Assembly: GCA_019638085.1 (NCBI GenBank)
Contig: JAHBUL010000001.1
Span: 253,630 to 317,629, forward strand
Length of the DNA stretch: 64,000 nt
Direction of reading: 5' to 3'
From: Flavobacteriales bacterium
GTDB lineage: Bacteria; Bacteroidota; Bacteroidia; Flavobacteriales_F; PHOS-HE28
Shown here: positions 60,680 through 64,000 of the stretch, piece by piece
Layout: every line of letters starts with the position of its first letter
How positions within the stretch are numbered: the first letter of the stretch is position 1
Translations under genes and position numbers: made by a program
Notes under the pieces: generated by a model
Database searches by the model: none
What the model saw: only the letters and a program-made list of their open reading frames with translations
What the model was told of the DNA's origin: nothing

Positions 60680-61492
60680 TTACTGCTTGGCAATGGGATT
60701 GGCCAAACCCTCGTAGCCGCTGAGTTCCATCTTGATCGACCCCACCAGCACCTTGGCCTGTGCGAGCACCGGCACATGGTTCGCGTCGTCGGTGATCCAT
60801 ACGTTCAGGTCGTCGTTGGTCTTGAATACACGACCCTCCTGCACCACGGGCTGGAACTTCAGGCAGCGGTACTTCCCGTTGCGGACCTTGATGGTTTCCT
60901 TGCCCACATAGCGCATCCGCAAGGTCCACTCCTTGTTGTCCATAAAACAGGGGATCTCGAACTCATCCCCCTTCTGGGCCTTGCTGTAGTCGATGGTGCG
61001 CGCGAAGTAGAATGCACTAAGCATGTCCTGTACCCCGGGTGCCACTTTGTAGGTCTTATTGTCCTGGGTGGTCACTGTTCGCCGGTGTTGCATGAAGATG
61101 TAGTCCTGGTTGATGATATATCCACCTTCATTCACCCTGCGGATGAACACCCAAGGATAGACTCCTTCCTTATCAAAGAAGGTCTCATAGCGGTCTTCCA
61201 CCTTATAGAATGCCTTGAAGGCGCCGGTGCTTTCGCCAATGCCCACTGCGTGCAGGATCTTGCGTCCCTGGATCTCCCGATCCGATTCCTTGAGCTCCAA
61301 GGTGGCCACTCCGGCATTGAGCCAACCGTAGTGGAGCACATAGCTCAGTTTTTCCCCGGCACGGAACGCATGATGGTCCACACTGTGCAAGGGGAACGAC
61401 TCGCCCGAGGCAGCAGGAGCCCCGCTGGACTGCGCAAAACCGAAGGATAGGAGACAAGCAGCCGCAGTAGCGACCATGGATCGATGTGCCAT
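60680..61492 (-). CDS. DUF3108 periplasmic protein
   Basis: 270 residues from the ATG at 61492 (MAHRSMVATAAACLLSFGFAQ signal peptide); M at 61477 is also possible, and an opening from 61537 would bury the signal. The body matches DUF3108: FRAGEKLSYVLHYGWLNAGVATLEL, GESTGAFKAFYKVEDRYETFFD, VQDMLSAFYFAR and RCLKFQPVVQEGRVF, ending LVGSIKMELSGYEGL. It is a beta-barrel-like periplasmic protein of unknown role. It lies 58 nt downstream of leuS on the same strand. Confidence 0.87.
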   Translation of the reverse strand: MAHRSMVATAAACLLSFGFAQSSGAPAASGESFPLHSVDHHAFRAGEKLSYVLHYGWLNAGVATLELKESDREIQGRKILHAVGIGESTGAFKAFYKVEDRYETFFDKEGVYPWVFIRRVNEGGYIINQDYIFMQHRRTVTTQDNKTYKVAPGVQDMLSAFYFARTIDYSKAQKGDEFEIPCFMDNKEWTLRMRYVGKETIKVRNGKYRCLKFQPVVQEGRVFKTNDDLNVWITDDANHVPVLAQAKVLVGSIKMELSGYEGLANPIAKQ

Positions 61493-61550
61493 GGTGTACC
61501 CCTTTGCAATTGCCGTACCGATCGCTGCGGAAGCCATGCCTACCGATGCT

Positions 61551-64000
61551 TTATAGAACGATGTTCACAATGCGCTTGGGCACGACGATCACCTTTTTCG
61601 GGGTCTTTCCTTCCAGCCGCTGCTGCACTTCCGGGTTCGCCAATACCGCTGCTTCCAGGTCGTCCTTGGTCAAGTTGGCCGGGAATTCCAGCTGGAGGCG
61701 GGTCTTTCCGTTGAAGCTGATCGGGTAGGTGAAGTTGTTCTCCTCCAGGAATCGCGCATGCCATTGGGGCCAACGAGCCTTGGAGATGCTTTCGGAATGC
61801 CCCAGTTGTTTCCACAGTTCCTCGGCGATGTGGGGTGCAAATGGGGAAAGTGCGATGGTGAGCGGTTCGAGGATATCGCGTTTGTTGCATTTCAAGGCGC
61901 TCAATTCGTTCACGGCGATCATGAACTGCGCCACGCTGGTGTTGAAGCTCATCCGCTCGATGTCCTCGGTCACCTTTTTCAGCGTGGCGTGCAACGTCTT
62001 CAATTCCGCTGCGCTGGGTGCCACATCACTAACGCTCAAAATATCACTTTCAAAGAAGAGATTCCAGAATTTTCGCAGGAAACGACTGGTACCTTCGATG
62101 CCATGGGTGTCCCATGGCTTGCTTTGCTCCAGCGGGCCAAGGAACATCTCGTAGAGACGAAGTGTGTCAGCACCATAGCGTTCGATGATCTCGTCGGGGT
62201 TCACCACGTTCAGCCACCTCTTGGACATCTTTTCGACATCACGTAGCACCTTGAAACCACCGTCGGTTTCCGTTAGAAATTCAAATTCTTCAAACCCGCC
62301 GTGCTTGGATAGTTCAGCAACATCAAGCTCGTCTCGACCATTGACATATTGCACTGGCACGTAGACGGAACCCCACTCGAAGTAAGTTTTTGAAGTTCGT
62401 CCATCATATGCATTCCAATGCTGTGAAAGCTCGGGAATTCCGCTGTCATTTTCAATCAGTTCGGCTTTGGAAGAGGAAACCAAGACTCGTTTTTTCCGGT
62501 CATTCAGTTTGAGTGGTTCTGAATCTTCCGTCTCTCTCCCTGGCCAATCAAATCCTAAAATGACACGGGCTTTTGCCGACATCCCCTGTATCATCCCCTG
62601 GTTCACCAGCTTCTTAGCCGGTTCATCAAAGGGGATCAGGCCGAGGTCGTATAAAAACTTGGTCCAGAAGCGGAAGTACAGCAAGTGGCCGGTGGAGTGC
62701 TCGCTTCCACCGATGTAGAGGTCGATCTGCTGCCAGTAGTTGATGGCTTCCGGCGAGGCGAAGCGCTCTTCGTTATGCGGGTCCATGTAACGCAGGTAGT
62801 ACCAGCTGCTGCCGGCCCAACCGGGCATGGTGGTGGTCTCCAAAGGAGCGCCTTCACCCGTGGCGACGATCTTCTTCTTCGTCTCGTCCCATGCCCATTG
62901 CTTGGCCCGTGCCAAGGGCGGTTCACCGGTCTCCGTGGGTTGGAACTTGTCCACCACCGGAAGCTCCAGCGGCAAGGCGCTTTCCGGCAGCGGGTAGGGG
63001 ATATCGTCCTTGTAATAGATGGGGATCGGCTCGCCCCAGTAGCGCTGGCGGCCGAAGGCGGCATCGCGCAGCCGGTAGTTGATGCGGCCTTCACCGGCAC
63101 CCAGCTTCTCCAGTTCCTCGATCGCCCGGCTGATGGCATCGGGCACCTTCAGTCCTTTCAAGAAGCCTTCACTGCAGATCACAGCGTCCTTGCGTTCATC
63201 GGCTCCTTTGGCCATATCCGCTCCTTCCGTCACGGGAATGATGGGCAGGTCGAAATGCCTCGCAAAGCGCCAATCGCGCTGGTCGCCGCCGGGTACGGCC
63301 ATTACCGCACCGGTACCATAGCCCGCCAGCACATAATCGCCCACCCAGATGGGTATTTCCGCACCGGTGAAGGGATGCTTGGCATACCTGCCGGTGAACA
63401 CGCCACTGATCTTGTCCACCTCGGCCTGGCGCTCGCGTTCGCTGCGATTGGTGGCGCTCTTCACGTACGCCTCCACCTCCGCGCGTTGGGCATCGGTGGT
63501 GTATTTGCCTACAAGCACATGCTCGGGAGCCAGGGTGATGAAGCTGACACCGAACAAGGTGTCCGGCCGCGTGGTGAATACCTCGATGAAGTCGTCATCC
63601 ACGGCAAAGCGCACGCTGGCGCCCGTGCTTCTTCCGATCCAATTCCGCTGTGCCTCTTTCAGTGAGCCGCTCCAATCCAGTTCATCCAAGCCATCCAGCA
63701 GGCGCTGGGCGTAGGCGGTGATCCGCAGGCTCCATTGGTGCATCCGCTTGCGCTCCACCGGGTGGCCACCGCGTTCGCTCACGCCATCCTTTACTTCGTC
63801 ATTGGCGAGCACGGTGCCCAAGGCCGGGCACCAGTTCACCCAGGCCTCGCTCAAATAGGCCAGGCGGAAGTACTGGAGCACCATTTGGCGCGTCCGTTCA
63901 CTGAAGCTCTTCCATTCTTCCGCCGTGAAAGGCCCAATGATCTCCTCCACATCGCCGGTGAGCACTTCCGCATCCTGCCCTTGGCAGCCGGATTTTTCGA
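61551..64000 (-). CDS. leuS: Leucyl-tRNA synthetase, C-terminal ~816 residues (5' end outside the window)
   Basis: The frame stays open to the window edge, so the N-terminal HIGH region is missing; an internal GTG at 63965 is not the start. Visible are RRTRQMVLQYFRLAYLSEAWVNWCPALGTVLANDEV, the editing (CP1) domain with VFTTRPDTLFGVSF and AGYGTGAVMAVPGGDQRDW, and the catalytic-core motifs IYYKDD, WAGSSWYYLRYMDP and GGSEHSTGHLLYFRFW. The KMSKS loop reads KMSKRW, followed by NPDEIIERYGADTLRLYEMFLGPLEQ. An insertion of ~100 residues before KMSKR is present. Charges tRNA-Leu and edits mischarged products. Confidence 0.95.
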   Translation of the reverse strand, partial: EKSGCQGQDAEVLTGDVEEIIGPFTAEEWKSFSERTRQMVLQYFRLAYLSEAWVNWCPALGTVLANDEVKDGVSERGGHPVERKRMHQWSLRITAYAQRLLDGLDELDWSGSLKEAQRNWIGRSTGASVRFAVDDDFIEVFTTRPDTLFGVSFITLAPEHVLVGKYTTDAQRAEVEAYVKSATNRSERERQAEVDKISGVFTGRYAKHPFTGAEIPIWVGDYVLAGYGTGAVMAVPGGDQRDWRFARHFDLPIIPVTEGADMAKGADERKDAVICSEGFLKGLKVPDAISRAIEELEKLGAGEGRINYRLRDAAFGRQRYWGEPIPIYYKDDIPYPLPESALPLELPVVDKFQPTETGEPPLARAKQWAWDETKKKIVATGEGAPLETTTMPGWAGSSWYYLRYMDPHNEERFASPEAINYWQQIDLYIGGSEHSTGHLLYFRFWTKFLYDLGLIPFDEPAKKLVNQGMIQGMSAKARVILGFDWPGRETEDSEPLKLNDRKKRVLVSSSKAELIENDSGIPELSQHWNAYDGRTSKTYFEWGSVYVPVQYVNGRDELDVAELSKHGGFEEFEFLTETDGGFKVLRDVEKMSKRWLNVVNPDEIIERYGADTLRLYEMFLGPLEQSKPWDTHGIEGTSRFLRKFWNLFFESDILSVSDVAPSAAELKTLHATLKKVTEDIERMSFNTSVAQFMIAVNELSALKCNKRDILEPLTIALSPFAPHIAEELWKQLGHSESISKARWPQWHARFLEENNFTYPISFNGKTRLQLEFPANLTKDDLEAAVLANPEVQQRLEGKTPKKVIVVPKRIVNIVL

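Overview
The window reads as one contiguous chromosomal stretch of a member of Bacteroidota, most likely a Flavobacteriales-type organism. The evidence is: about ten exported proteins with type IX secretion system (T9SS) C-terminal sorting domains of both type A and type B (gliding-motility C-terminal) kinds; a long-form IspG; MmcQ/YjbR, DUF4412, DUF4230, DUF3108 and DUF502 proteins; almost no Shine-Dalgarno sequences; and promoter boxes close to the Bacteroidota -7 consensus TAnnTTTG. Base composition looks GC-rich for the phylum (judged by eye). No T9SS machinery, rRNA, tRNA, prophage or CRISPR array was seen.

Layout. 1-5946: an array of three paralogous T9SS type A surface proteins (the first cut by the window edge), all plus strand. 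5962-7245: lysA. 7535-13874: three minus-strand secreted proteins (type B, type A, and one toroid-like protein without a sorting domain). 14356-20637: a 2093-residue mosaic T9SS protein sharing its N-terminal domain with the first array and preceded by a long leader with short repeats. 21012-23527: pdxA and an M17 leucyl aminopeptidase. 23732-26997: a type B secreted protein coupled to riboflavin synthase. 26987-36859, all minus: ECF sigma factor, a membrane anti-sigma-like protein ending in a T9SS type B-like domain, two large nidogen-domain (NIDO) type B proteins, metF, and a T9SS-exported M1 peptidase.

37025-42463 carries LD-carboxypeptidase, a DUF4412 protein, a YraN nuclease, an RluB-type pseudouridine synthase with a long Arg/Gly-rich N-terminus, and a two-gene redox lipoprotein unit (redoxin plus cytochrome c fused to a PHM-like copper monooxygenase). 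42628-47397 is a minus-strand run: hemW, cyclase, MmcQ, DUF502, coiled-coil protein, EamA transporter, with several ATGA overlaps. 47487-48225 is a REP-associated tyrosine transposase (RAYT) flanked by its own REP palindromes. 48237-64000 is mostly housekeeping: sensor kinase, AsmA-like protein, DUF4230 protein, ispG, htpG (between two copies of a palindromic repeat), a small winged-helix regulator with a membrane protein, an NAD(P)-binding protein, an M23 peptidase, a DUF3108 protein and the C-terminal part of leuS.

The points most worth following up are the sigma/anti-sigma/T9SS-domain locus at 30-37 kb, the RAYT/REP unit, a recurring arrangement in which a -7-like promoter box lies only 3-8 nt before the start codon (predicting nearly leaderless mRNAs), and several distinct intergenic repeat families.
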